Source of the DNA: JBKJVQ01 sp046717125
Lineage (GTDB): Bacteria > Pseudomonadota > Alphaproteobacteria > Rhizobiales > Methyloligellaceae
Direction of reading: 5' to 3'
Length of the DNA stretch: 8,960 bases
Assembly: GCA_046717125.1 (NCBI GenBank)
Contig: JBKJVQ010000257.1
Span: forward strand, 1 to 8,960
Below, piece after piece: positions 1 through 6,373 of the stretch (positions are counted from its first letter, which is position 1; each line of letters begins with the position of its first letter). Both the position numbers and the translations under genes were made by a program. A model generated the notes under the pieces. That model saw nothing but the letters and a program-made list of their open reading frames with translations, made no database searches and was not told the DNA's origin.

Positions 1-1
1 C

Positions 2-385
2 CACCGCTTCGGCCTCTACGATGCCGTCCTCATCAAGGACAACCACATCGCGGCCGCTGGCGGCATCGCGCAGGCCGTGACGCGTGTGCGTAGGGGGACG
101 GGTCACATGATAAAGATCGAGGTGGAAGTCGATACGCTCGCCCAGATCGACGAGGTGCTCGAACTCCCGGTCGATGCCGTGCTGCTGGACAATATGGACA
201 TCGCGACACTGACCGAAGCCGTGCGCCGTATCGCCGGTCGAATGGTCACGGAGGCGTCGGGCGGCGTGCGGCTGGACACGGTGCGGGCAATCGCCGAGAC
301 AGGCGTCGACCTGATTTCGTCAGGCGCGCTTACTCACTCGACGACAACCCTAGACTTGGGCCTTGACTGGATTCCAGACCGCTGA
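2..385 (+). CDS. nadC: Nicotinate-nucleotide pyrophosphorylase (carboxylating), 3' part
   Basis: Quinolinate phosphoribosyltransferase turns quinolinate and PRPP into nicotinate mononucleotide, CO2 and PPi in cytoplasmic de novo NAD synthesis. The frame is open from base 2, so the start lies outside the window and only the C-terminal 127 residues are visible. They carry family hallmarks in the right order: HRFGLYDAVLIKDNHI at the left edge (with the active-site Lys of IKDNH), then EVEVDTL, LLDNM, EASGG and ISSGALTHS, which together form the phosphate and substrate-binding end of the barrel. The GTG at 77 is internal and not a start, because the conserved IKDNH block precedes it in frame. The stop is TGA at 383-385. 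The last 56 bases overlap the end of the convergent sleB gene. nadB and nadA, its usual partners, would have to lie to the left. Identification is firm. Confidence 0.96.
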   Translation, partial: HRFGLYDAVLIKDNHIAAAGGIAQAVTRVRRGTGHMIKIEVEVDTLAQIDEVLELPVDAVLLDNMDIATLTEAVRRIAGRMVTEASGGVRLDTVRAIAETGVDLISSGALTHSTTTLDLGLDWIPDR

Positions 386-1583
386 AGACGTTGCTGAACG
401 AGAAGAAGTTCGCCGAGTCCGGAGAGGGCGACTGCGATGCAGACGCGACCGTCTCCACGCCCGCGATCTGCTCCTGCGACTTCACTGCATTGTCCTCGGG
501 AATCTTATCGTCGGTCGCGGCGGTCTCGTTGTCCTGGTTGGCCGCCTCGTTGGCGATTTCCTCAACGATGTAGGGGTCTTCCTTCTTCAGCCGATAGAAG
601 ATGTGTCGGCCCACCTGCTTGAGCTTGTTCATGTGCCGCACCCAGACGGGCCGCACATAGGTCGCGTGGTAATGGCTCGAATAGCCGATGTCATCCAGCC
701 AGACCTTGCCTGCGGTCACGTCGCGCGCGATCGACATGGCGAGTTCCCAGCGGGGATGATCCTTGGCGTTGTCGGTCTTGCGGTCACAGGTAAACGAGAA
801 CTGGCAGCCGGTGCCGCGATTCTGCCCCTGATAAACGACCCCGCAGATCGTGTCGGGATAGAGCGGGCTGCGCACGCGGTTCATGACAACCTGCGCCACG
901 GCCTGCTGGCCTTCGACCGGTTCGCCGCGCGCCTCGAAATAGATCGCGGTGGCGAGACAGCGCCGCTCCCGCTCCTGGAATTCCGCTTCGGTCTCGCCCT
1001 GATAGACGAGGAAATCGTCCTTGGACGGTTTCCAGGCCGCGCGCTTCAGCAGACCTTCGCTGCCGTCGGCGGCGACATACGCGTCGCCCGAGACGCCGAC
1101 AGGCGAGATCATGAACATCGCCGCGGTCTGCTCAGGCGTCCCGCCGCCCGTCATGCGCATGATGTCTGTCGCCGAATGCTGGCGATTGCGTTTTGCGCCA
1201 TGCGCAGCCATGCCGAACGGCGCGCGGCCTGGGCTCAACGCGCCGGTCAGATCGCCGAAAGGCCCGAACGTCGCTGCGACCGGCTGAAGGCTGTGATTGT
1301 TCACCGCGAGCTCGACCTCAGAGAACTGGTCGACGCGCGGACCCTTGCCGCGATGCGCGAAGAATTTCAGCGCTTCGGGGCCGAGCGTGGGGCGATGAGT
1401 CATCGCCTGTTCGCGCGATATGGCCGGACGGCTATGAGCCGATCCGGCGCCGGAGAGAAGCACTTCAAGCTGGAAAGCAAATTGAGTGCCGGGCTGGGCG
1501 GCGAAATAGCCCAGCGCCACGACCGGAAAGGGCGTCAACGCAAAGGCAAGACGCCACACACGGTTCGACGAGCGCAGACTCAT
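330..1583 (-). CDS. SleB-family cell wall hydrolase, membrane-anchored
   Basis: A 417-residue protein with a Hydrolase_2 (SleB/CwlJ-like) domain at about residues 207-330. This family cleaves peptidoglycan glycan strands and is common in non-sporulating alphaproteobacteria. Visible motifs are AIYFEARGEP (probable catalytic Glu217), GQQAVAQVVMNRV, YPDTICGVVYQG, GCQFSFTCD and SSHYHATYVRPVW. Residues 9-29 form one hydrophobic segment after a basic start (signal anchor), so the domain should face the periplasm. Residues 30-200 are a low-similarity linker. Residues 340-417 are a charged, then Ser-rich tail that I do not recognise. I chose the ATG at 1583 because AGGGAGG lies 4 nt upstream. An in-frame TTG at 1607 would add 8 residues without that support. 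The stop TAA is inside nadC. It is separated from the upstream GTPase gene by 248 bp, so it probably has its own promoter. The domain is clear; the physiological role (division, remodelling) is inference. Confidence 0.92.
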   Translation of the reverse strand: MSLRSSNRVWRLAFALTPFPVVALGYFAAQPGTQFAFQLEVLLSGAGSAHSRPAISREQAMTHRPTLGPEALKFFAHRGKGPRVDQFSEVELAVNNHSLQPVAATFGPFGDLTGALSPGRAPFGMAAHGAKRNRQHSATDIMRMTGGGTPEQTAAMFMISPVGVSGDAYVAADGSEGLLKRAAWKPSKDDFLVYQGETEAEFQERERRCLATAIYFEARGEPVEGQQAVAQVVMNRVRSPLYPDTICGVVYQGQNRGTGCQFSFTCDRKTDNAKDHPRWELAMSIARDVTAGKVWLDDIGYSSHYHATYVRPVWVRHMNKLKQVGRHIFYRLKKEDPYIVEEIANEAANQDNETAATDDKIPEDNAVKSQEQIAGVETVASASQSPSPDSANFFSFSNVFSGLESSQGPSLGLSSSE

Positions 1584-1587
1584 GCTG

Positions 1588-1594
1588 CCTCCCT
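1588..1594 (-). promoter_or_regulatory. Shine-Dalgarno site of sleB
   Basis: AGGGAGG on the - strand sits 4 nt before the ATG at 1583. It is the strongest ribosome-binding site in the window and decides the start of the cell-wall hydrolase in favour of 1583 over the TTG at 1607. Confidence 0.75.
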
Positions 1595-1728
1595 GAGCCT
1601 CGTTCAACCAATCAGGAAGGCGTACCGCCGTGCCCCGACGGTCGCATCCCCCTCAAGCGTCCGCGCATTTTTCTAATTGTGGCGCGCGAACGCCCTAGCT
1701 CACATGTCGGGCATTTAAGCGAGAAATT

Positions 1729-1747
1729 GGTTTACCAAGCGTAAACC
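1729..1747. promoter_or_regulatory. Perfect 7-bp dyad upstream of sleB (possible operator)
   Basis: GGTTTAC-CAAGC-GTAAACC is a perfect inverted repeat of 7 bp with a 5-nt centre. An overlapping dyad, TTGGT-TT-ACCAA, lies at 1727-1738. It is about 145 bp before the sleB start. The arms are not GC-rich and no T-run follows on either strand, so an operator for a dimeric regulator seems more likely than a terminator. The regulator is unknown. Confidence 0.45.
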
Positions 1748-1771
1748 TGTCCCCTTCGTCCCCGACCCCCG

Positions 1772-1785
1772 TTAATCATTATTAA
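1772..1785. promoter_or_regulatory. TTAA-N6-TTAA site, CtrA-like half sites
   Basis: Two TTAA boxes are separated by 6 bases; on the - strand the second reads TTAAC. The CtrA cell-cycle regulator of alphaproteobacteria classically binds TTAA-N7-TTAA, so the spacing here is one base short. Its position upstream of a cell-wall hydrolase gene makes CtrA control plausible but unproven. A chance match in an A+T-rich patch is quite possible. Confidence 0.25.
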
Positions 1786-1804
1786 ACACCATGATCAGCA
1801 AGTT

Positions 1805-1909
1805 GGGAAGAATTATGGTGACATTCCGCGCTCAACAGGGCGGCGCAAAATCCACGGAAATCCGGCCAAAAATGCTCCGAACGGCCGAAAATGGTGACTC
1901 ATTCTTCCC
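1805..1909. repeat. Cluster of short direct and inverted repeats at the meaB 3' end
   Basis: GGGAAGAAT at 1805-1813 is inverted as ATTCTTCCC at 1901-1909. ATGGTGACATTC at 1815-1826 recurs as ATGGTGAC-TC-ATTC at 1891-1904. CGGCCAAAAATG at 1863-1874 recurs with one mismatch at 1882-1893, a 19-bp period. The cluster spans the last 26 codons of the GTPase gene and the bases after its stop. It may be debris of a local duplication or simply chance. Confidence 0.35.
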
Positions 1910-2770
1910 CTCGTGCAGGGCGGCGCGTGAAATCGTTAACCCTTCCAACCCGTAGCGCGCCGCGATTGCCGTCTCCTGCCACACCCGCGCCTGATCGGTG
2001 CGCCGCCGCATCAGCCGGCCCTCCTCTCGCAGCCAGGCGGCACGGCGATCGAATGCGCCAATGAGATCACCGATGCCGTCGCCGGTCGTCGCCGAAAGGG
2101 TCAGAACAGGCGTTTCCCATCCGGGTTCCGGGCCCGAGCTCAGGCCGAGCGCGCCTTTCAGGTCCGCAGCGGCGCGCGACGCCATCGGGCCGAGATCGGA
2201 TTTGGTCACCGCCGCGATGTGCGGCACTTCCATGATGCCGGCCTTCATGAATTGCAGTGCATCACCGGCGCCAGGCTGTACGCACAGCACGACCGTATCG
2301 GCGACGGCTGCGATCCCGGTCTCGGACTGTCCGACGCCCACGCTCTCGATCAGGACGCGGTCATAGGCCGCGCGCATCAAGACAAGCGCCGGAAAGACCA
2401 GCTCGCTCAATCCGCCCAACACGCCGCGTGCCGCAAGCGACCGCACGAACAAGCCCGCGTCGTCGGGATCGAGTACGAGCCGCGTGCGATCGCCGAGCAA
2501 TGCGCCGCCGGTCGTGGCAGACGACGGATCGACCGCGATGACACCAACGCGCAAACCATCGCGCCGCCAGCATTGGATGATGCGATCGGCCAGGGTCGAC
2601 TTGCCCACGCCCGGCGGCCCGGTCAGTCCGAACGCCTGTCCGGTTTGCGCCTCCCATGCCGCATCGAGCAGGGCGGCGGTCTCCGCCGTCTCGGACTCGC
2701 GCTCGATCCGCGCCAGCGCCATCGCCATCGCGCGCTTCCCGCCTTTGCGGAGGGATTCGAGATCGGTCAC
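1832..2770 (-). CDS. MeaB/ArgK-family P-loop GTPase
   Basis: A 312-residue member of the MeaB/ArgK G3E GTPases, which load or protect B12-dependent acyl-CoA mutases such as methylmalonyl-CoA mutase. Visible motifs are Walker A GPPGVGKST at 51-59, VDPSSATTGGALLGDRTR at 80-97, the switch/Walker B block ESVGVGQSE at 142-150, PGAGD at 166-170, and the base-specificity motif TKSD at 189-192. The C-terminal part (WETPVLTLSATTGDGIGDL, then a basic helix) resembles the family dimerisation region. It is somewhat shorter than typical MeaB (about 330). The start is a GTG with no good ribosome-binding site. An ATG at 2728 follows GGGAAG but would remove the conserved N-terminal helix, so GTG is preferred. 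It begins 28 nt after the ppdK stop and is probably co-transcribed and coupled. No mutase gene is visible, so the client protein is unknown. The family is certain, the exact target is not. Confidence 0.9.
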   Translation of the reverse strand: MTDLESLRKGGKRAMAMALARIERESETAETAALLDAAWEAQTGQAFGLTGPPGVGKSTLADRIIQCWRRDGLRVGVIAVDPSSATTGGALLGDRTRLVLDPDDAGLFVRSLAARGVLGGLSELVFPALVLMRAAYDRVLIESVGVGQSETGIAAVADTVVLCVQPGAGDALQFMKAGIMEVPHIAAVTKSDLGPMASRAAADLKGALGLSSGPEPGWETPVLTLSATTGDGIGDLIGAFDRRAAWLREEGRLMRRRTDQARVWQETAIAARYGLEGLTISRAALHEGKNESPFSAVRSIFGRISVDFAPPC

Positions 2771-2798
2771 GCGTGAACTTCAGAGGAATGCGCGCTGC

Positions 2799-5480
2799 TC
2801 ATGACGCGCGATGTTCCCGCCGCAACGTCGCCTGCGCAGCGGCGAGGCGCGCGACCGGGACCCGGAACGGCGAGCAGGACACATAATCGAGCCCGATCCT
2901 CTCGCAGAAATCGATCGAAGCGGGGTCGCCACCGTGCTCGCCGCAAATGCCGAATTTGACGCCGGGCCTCGCCTTCCGTCCGCGCTCGACGGCGATCGCG
3001 ATGAACTCGCCGACACCTTCCTCGTCGAGCGAGGCGAACGGATCGGCGCCTATCATCTCTCGCGACATGTATTCGCCGAGGAAACTCGCCGAATCGTCCC
3101 GGCTCAGGCCGAAAACGGTCTGGGTCAGATCGTTCGAGCCAAACGAGAAGAACGAAGCGGTCTCGGCGAGTTCGCCCGCCTTCAGGCAGGCGCGCGGAAG
3201 CTCGATCATGGCGCCCAGCGTGTATGGCGGCATGATCCCTGTTTCCTCGCGCACACGCTCCGCGACCCGGCCAATGCGCTCCGCAACAAAATCCAGCTCC
3301 TGCTTCAGCGCGACCAGCGGAACCATGATCTCCACATTTTCGGCAGTCGCTTCGATCGCCGCCTCAAAAATCGCGCGCGCCTGCATGTCTATGATTTCGG
3401 GATAGGTGATGGCGAGGCGCACGCCGCGATGGCCGAGCATGGGATTGAACTCGGACAGCGCCGCGACCCGGCGCGCGATCCTCTCGAACGGGATACCGAG
3501 CGCATGCGCCACCTCGCGCATCTCAGGTTCTCCGCGCGGCAGGAACTCGTGCAGGGGGGGATCGAGCAGGCGGATCGTCACTGGCCGGTCGCCCATGATC
3601 CGGAACAGCTCCACGAAGTCGGCGCGTTGCATCGGCAGCAGCCTGGCGAGCGCGCTCTCACGTCCCTCCCGGTCCGCCGCGAGGATCATCTCGCGCACTA
3701 TTCGGATGCGCTCTGAATCGAAGAACATATGCTCGGTGCGGCACAGTCCGATGCCGGCGGCGCCGAAATCCGACGCTTGGCGCGCATCGCGCGGCGTCTC
3801 GGCGTTTGCGCGCACGCCCATGCGGGCGAAGCTGTCGGCCCACTCCATAAGCGTCGTGAAATCTTCCGTCATTTCCGGCTGGATCATCGGCACGGATCCG
3901 GCCATGACGCGCCCAGTCGCGCCGTCGATGGTGATGAGGTCGCCGGTCCGGAGCACGATCCCCGATGCGGTCAGCGTGCCGCCCTTCTCGTCGATCATCA
4001 GGCCATTCGCACCTGATACGCAGGGGCGGCCCATGCCGCGGGCCACCACCGCCGCGTGGCTGGTCATGCCGCCGCGCAAGGTTAGGATGCCGGCGGCGGC
4101 GTGCATGCCGTGAATATCTTCGGGGCTCGTCTCGGTCCGTACCAGGATCAGCTTGTGGCCCTGCGATTTCAGCCGTTCGGCCTCATCCGGATCGAACACG
4201 ATCTCGCCTGACGCAGCGCCCGGTGACGCAGGCAAGCCCTTGGCGATGACGCGAGTCTCTGCAGAGGGATCGAGCGTCGGATGCAGTATCTGCTCGAGCT
4301 GAGCAGGATCGATCCGAAGCACCGCCTCCTCCTTCGACAGCACGCCCTCGTCAGTGAGGTCGACCGCGATCTTGAGCGCAGCCTTTGTCGTCCGCTTTCC
4401 CTCACGCGTCTGGAGCAGCCAGATCGTGCCGTCCTCGATCGTGAACTCGATGTCCTGCATGTCGCGGTAATGGCGCTCGAGCCGGTCCGTAAGCCGGAAG
4501 AGCTCGGCGAACGAATCCGGCATCAGCGTTTCCATCGACGTCTCGCGCGAGCCCGTGTCGACGCGCGCCGCTTCCGTCAGCGATTGCGGCGTGCGCAGGC
4601 CGGCGACCACATCCTCACCCTGCGCGTTGACGAGGAATTCGCCATAGAGCTGCTTCTCGCCGGTGGACGGGTTGCGGGTGAAGGCAACACCCGTCGCGCT
4701 GTTCACGCCGGCATTGCCGAACACCATTGCCTGCACCGTCACGGCCGTCCCCCCCGTGTCGGGAATATTGTGCAGCCGCCGATAGGTGGTCGCGCGGGCA
4801 TTGCGCCAGGAACCGAACACGGCCGCGACCGCGCGCCAGAGCTGCTCGCGGATGTCTTGGGGGAAGGCCGTTCCGAGCTCTTCCTCGATTGCGGATTTAT
4901 ATGCGCCAATGACGCGCTGCCAGTCCGCCGCGTCGAGCTCAGTGTCGGCCTCATAGCCGTGCAGGCGCTTGTCGTGTTCGAGCAGATCGTCGAACGTGCC
5001 GTGGTCCACGCCGAGCACGACATCGGCGTACATCTGGATGAAGCGCCGATAGGAATCGTAAGCGAAGCGCGCGTCGCCGGATTGCCGCGCCATGCCTTCC
5101 ACCGTCTCATCGTTCAGGCCGAGATTGAGCACGGTGTCCATCATACCGGGCATGGATGCCGGCGCGCCGGAGCGCACGGAGACGAGCAGCGGATTGTCTG
5201 GATCGCCGAAACGTGCGCCGGCGACGTCGCCCAAAAATTTGAGCGCTGGCCCCATTTCGGCCTTGAGCCGTTCGGGCAGCACGCCGTCATGGCTGTAATA
5301 CGCCTCGCACACTTCCGTCGTGATGGTGAAGCCGGGCGGCACTGGAAGGCCAAGCTTCGCCATCTCGGCGAGATTGGCGCCTTTACCGCCGAGCAGGTCG
5401 CGCATCGCGGCGTTGCCGTCGGCCATGCCGCCGCCGAAGCGAAAGATCCACGGTGTCCAGGATTGGGGCGCGTCGTTCAT
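2799..5480 (-). CDS. ppdK: Pyruvate, phosphate dikinase
   Basis: Interconverts pyruvate + ATP + Pi with PEP + AMP + PPi in the cytoplasm, either for gluconeogenic PEP supply or PPi-linked glycolysis. At 893 residues it is full length for bacterial PPDK. The N-terminal ATP-grasp domain runs from about 10 to 365 (FGGGMADGN, LLGGKGANLAEMAKLGLPVPPGF, VSVRSGAPASMPGMMDTVLNLG, WLLQTREGKRT). The swivelling phospho-histidine domain is at about 410-525 with GGMTSHAAVVARGMG, giving His475 as phospho-carrier and Thr473 as the residue a PPDK regulatory protein would phosphorylate. The C-terminal TIM barrel is at about 540-890 with GLCRTEHMFF, GHRGVRLA, GSNDLTQT and GICGEHGGDP, where Cys846 is the catalytic acid. 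ATG at 5480 lacks an obvious Shine-Dalgarno, but the N-terminus has the expected spacing to FGGG. It lies 33 nt after the cyclotransferase stop and 28 nt before the GTPase start, so it is operonic. All key residues seem intact. Confidence 0.97.
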   Translation of the reverse strand: MNDAPQSWTPWIFRFGGGMADGNAAMRDLLGGKGANLAEMAKLGLPVPPGFTITTEVCEAYYSHDGVLPERLKAEMGPALKFLGDVAGARFGDPDNPLLVSVRSGAPASMPGMMDTVLNLGLNDETVEGMARQSGDARFAYDSYRRFIQMYADVVLGVDHGTFDDLLEHDKRLHGYEADTELDAADWQRVIGAYKSAIEEELGTAFPQDIREQLWRAVAAVFGSWRNARATTYRRLHNIPDTGGTAVTVQAMVFGNAGVNSATGVAFTRNPSTGEKQLYGEFLVNAQGEDVVAGLRTPQSLTEAARVDTGSRETSMETLMPDSFAELFRLTDRLERHYRDMQDIEFTIEDGTIWLLQTREGKRTTKAALKIAVDLTDEGVLSKEEAVLRIDPAQLEQILHPTLDPSAETRVIAKGLPASPGAASGEIVFDPDEAERLKSQGHKLILVRTETSPEDIHGMHAAAGILTLRGGMTSHAAVVARGMGRPCVSGANGLMIDEKGGTLTASGIVLRTGDLITIDGATGRVMAGSVPMIQPEMTEDFTTLMEWADSFARMGVRANAETPRDARQASDFGAAGIGLCRTEHMFFDSERIRIVREMILAADREGRESALARLLPMQRADFVELFRIMGDRPVTIRLLDPPLHEFLPRGEPEMREVAHALGIPFERIARRVAALSEFNPMLGHRGVRLAITYPEIIDMQARAIFEAAIEATAENVEIMVPLVALKQELDFVAERIGRVAERVREETGIMPPYTLGAMIELPRACLKAGELAETASFFSFGSNDLTQTVFGLSRDDSASFLGEYMSREMIGADPFASLDEEGVGEFIAIAVERGRKARPGVKFGICGEHGGDPASIDFCERIGLDYVSCSPFRVPVARLAAAQATLRREHRAS

Positions 5481-5513
5481 CGCGACAGATTCGGGCCGAA
5501 CATCGGCCCAGTC

Positions 5514-5942
5514 TTACCGGCTCGCACTGGCGCGAACAACCGGACCTCGCGTGCGAATGTGCGCGAGCCAGTCGCCGCCCGAGATGATTTGCGCATTTTT
5601 CGGCGGTGATATTGCGAGATACGCGAAAGTCTTCATTTCGCGTTTCGCATCGCGGCGCACCGTCACCGTAAGTCGACGGTAGAGATCGTCGCCTGCGGCC
5701 GCGCAGCCTTCGTAGTCGTCCAGCCTGGCAAGCGTGGGCTGCGGATCACGGAGGCGGTAGAGATCGCCCAGGACGAGACCGGATCCTGCAACGGAGACGG
5801 GGTAGGGACCGCAATCGTACAGCGTGCCCGGCATGCTCGCTTCGGCGATCCACGCGGCGCGGGACGCGAGCCATGCCGCCATCCTGTGCGGGCTGTGTCG
5901 CCGCAGCGTGCCGTAGACGAAGAGATGGTCCGACTCCGCCAT
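5514..5942 (-). CDS. Gamma-glutamylcyclotransferase-fold (AIG2-like) protein
   Basis: A 142-residue small cytoplasmic protein of the GGCT/AIG2-like fold. Family members release 5-oxoproline from gamma-glutamyl peptides or amines. Visible features are the N-terminal signature FVYGTLRR (8-15), GTLYDCGPYPVSV (39-51), GDLYRL (59-64), and LDDYEG (74-79) with Glu78 as the likely catalytic acid, followed by YRR (88-90). Its ATG shares one base with the stop of the preceding VOC gene (TGATG), which points to translational coupling. ppdK follows 33 nt later. The true substrate cannot be read from sequence; gamma-glutamylamines, glutathione fragments or something else are all possible. The fold is confident, the activity is inference. 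Confidence 0.88.
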   Translation of the reverse strand: MAESDHLFVYGTLRRHSPHRMAAWLASRAAWIAEASMPGTLYDCGPYPVSVAGSGLVLGDLYRLRDPQPTLARLDDYEGCAAAGDDLYRRLTVTVRRDAKREMKTFAYLAISPPKNAQIISGGDWLAHIRTRGPVVRASASR

Positions 5943-6370
5943 CAGTCCGGAAGCGCGATCGCGCCGGAGTCATCCAGCGGAAAAAACGGATTGTGCGCGA
6001 TCTCCCAGACATGCCCGTCCGCGTCGGCGAAGGTCCCTGTATATCCGCCCCAGACCGTCTTGCTGGCCGGCTTCAGGATGCGCGCGCCGGATCTTTCGGC
6101 CAGCGCCATGAACGCGTCGACCTCGGCTTCGGAGTCCAGGTTCTGCGCGAGGGAGATGCCGCCATTGCCGGTCCAGACCGAGGCGGCCTGGCCATCCTCC
6201 TCCAGCGCCGCGCGGCCGAACAGGGAGATGACGACACCGCCCGCTTTCAGGAACGAGGTCGACTCGACGCTCGCTCTGTTCGATTTCGCGAAGCCGAGCT
6301 TCTCGTAGAATGCTGTCGCGGATGCAACATCACGGACACCGAGGGAAATGAGGGTGATGCGGGCCGGCAT
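5942..6370 (-). CDS. VOC-superfamily (glyoxalase/bleomycin-resistance fold) protein
   Basis: A 142-residue protein made of two beta-alpha-beta-beta-beta modules. Module 1 is about 4-52 (ITLISLGVRDVASATAFYEKLGF, GVVISLFG). Module 2 is about 70-130 (GGISLAQNL, EVDAFMALAERSGARILKPA, WGGYTGTFADADGH, VWEIAHNPFFPLD). This WGGY...DGH.WE...NP pattern is typical of a widespread uncharacterised VOC subgroup. Of the four canonical metal-ligand positions only Glu123 is clearly present; the first-strand His and the module 1 Glu are replaced by hydrophobic or Ser residues, so classical glyoxalase I chemistry is unlikely. It starts 3 nt after the glyS stop with AAGGA 6 nt before its ATG, and its stop overlaps the next gene by one base. 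The superfamily is confident; the substrate is unknown. Confidence 0.9.
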   Translation of the reverse strand: MPARITLISLGVRDVASATAFYEKLGFAKSNRASVESTSFLKAGGVVISLFGRAALEEDGQAASVWTGNGGISLAQNLDSEAEVDAFMALAERSGARILKPASKTVWGGYTGTFADADGHVWEIAHNPFFPLDDSGAIALPD

Positions 6371-6373
6371 GGC

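Larger units (their letters stand above)
1584..1831. other. Intergenic region between the meaB-like gene and sleB
   Basis: This is the only sizeable non-coding gap in the window (248 bp) and must hold the sleB leader and any sleB promoter. About 1710-1820 is clearly more A+T-rich than the rest and contains a perfect dyad (1729-1747) and a TTAA-N6-TTAA site (1772-1785). I see no convincing -35/-10 pair and no hairpin followed by a T-run on the - strand, so neither a sigma-70 promoter nor an intrinsic terminator is called. Confidence 0.6.

Noticed and set aside
363..1676. 437-codon + strand ORF opposite sleB
   Set aside because: Arg/His-rich translation with no recognisable motif; it lies antisense to a gene with a clear hydrolase domain and is a by-product of high GC.
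2811..3716. 301-codon + strand ORF opposite the ppdK 3' half
   Set aside because: Covers the antisense of the PPDK TIM-barrel domain; no independent evidence of coding.
4281..5609. 442-codon + strand ORF opposite ppdK
   Set aside because: Antisense shadow of a full-length PPDK with all catalytic motifs; composition is Arg/His/Val-rich without domains.
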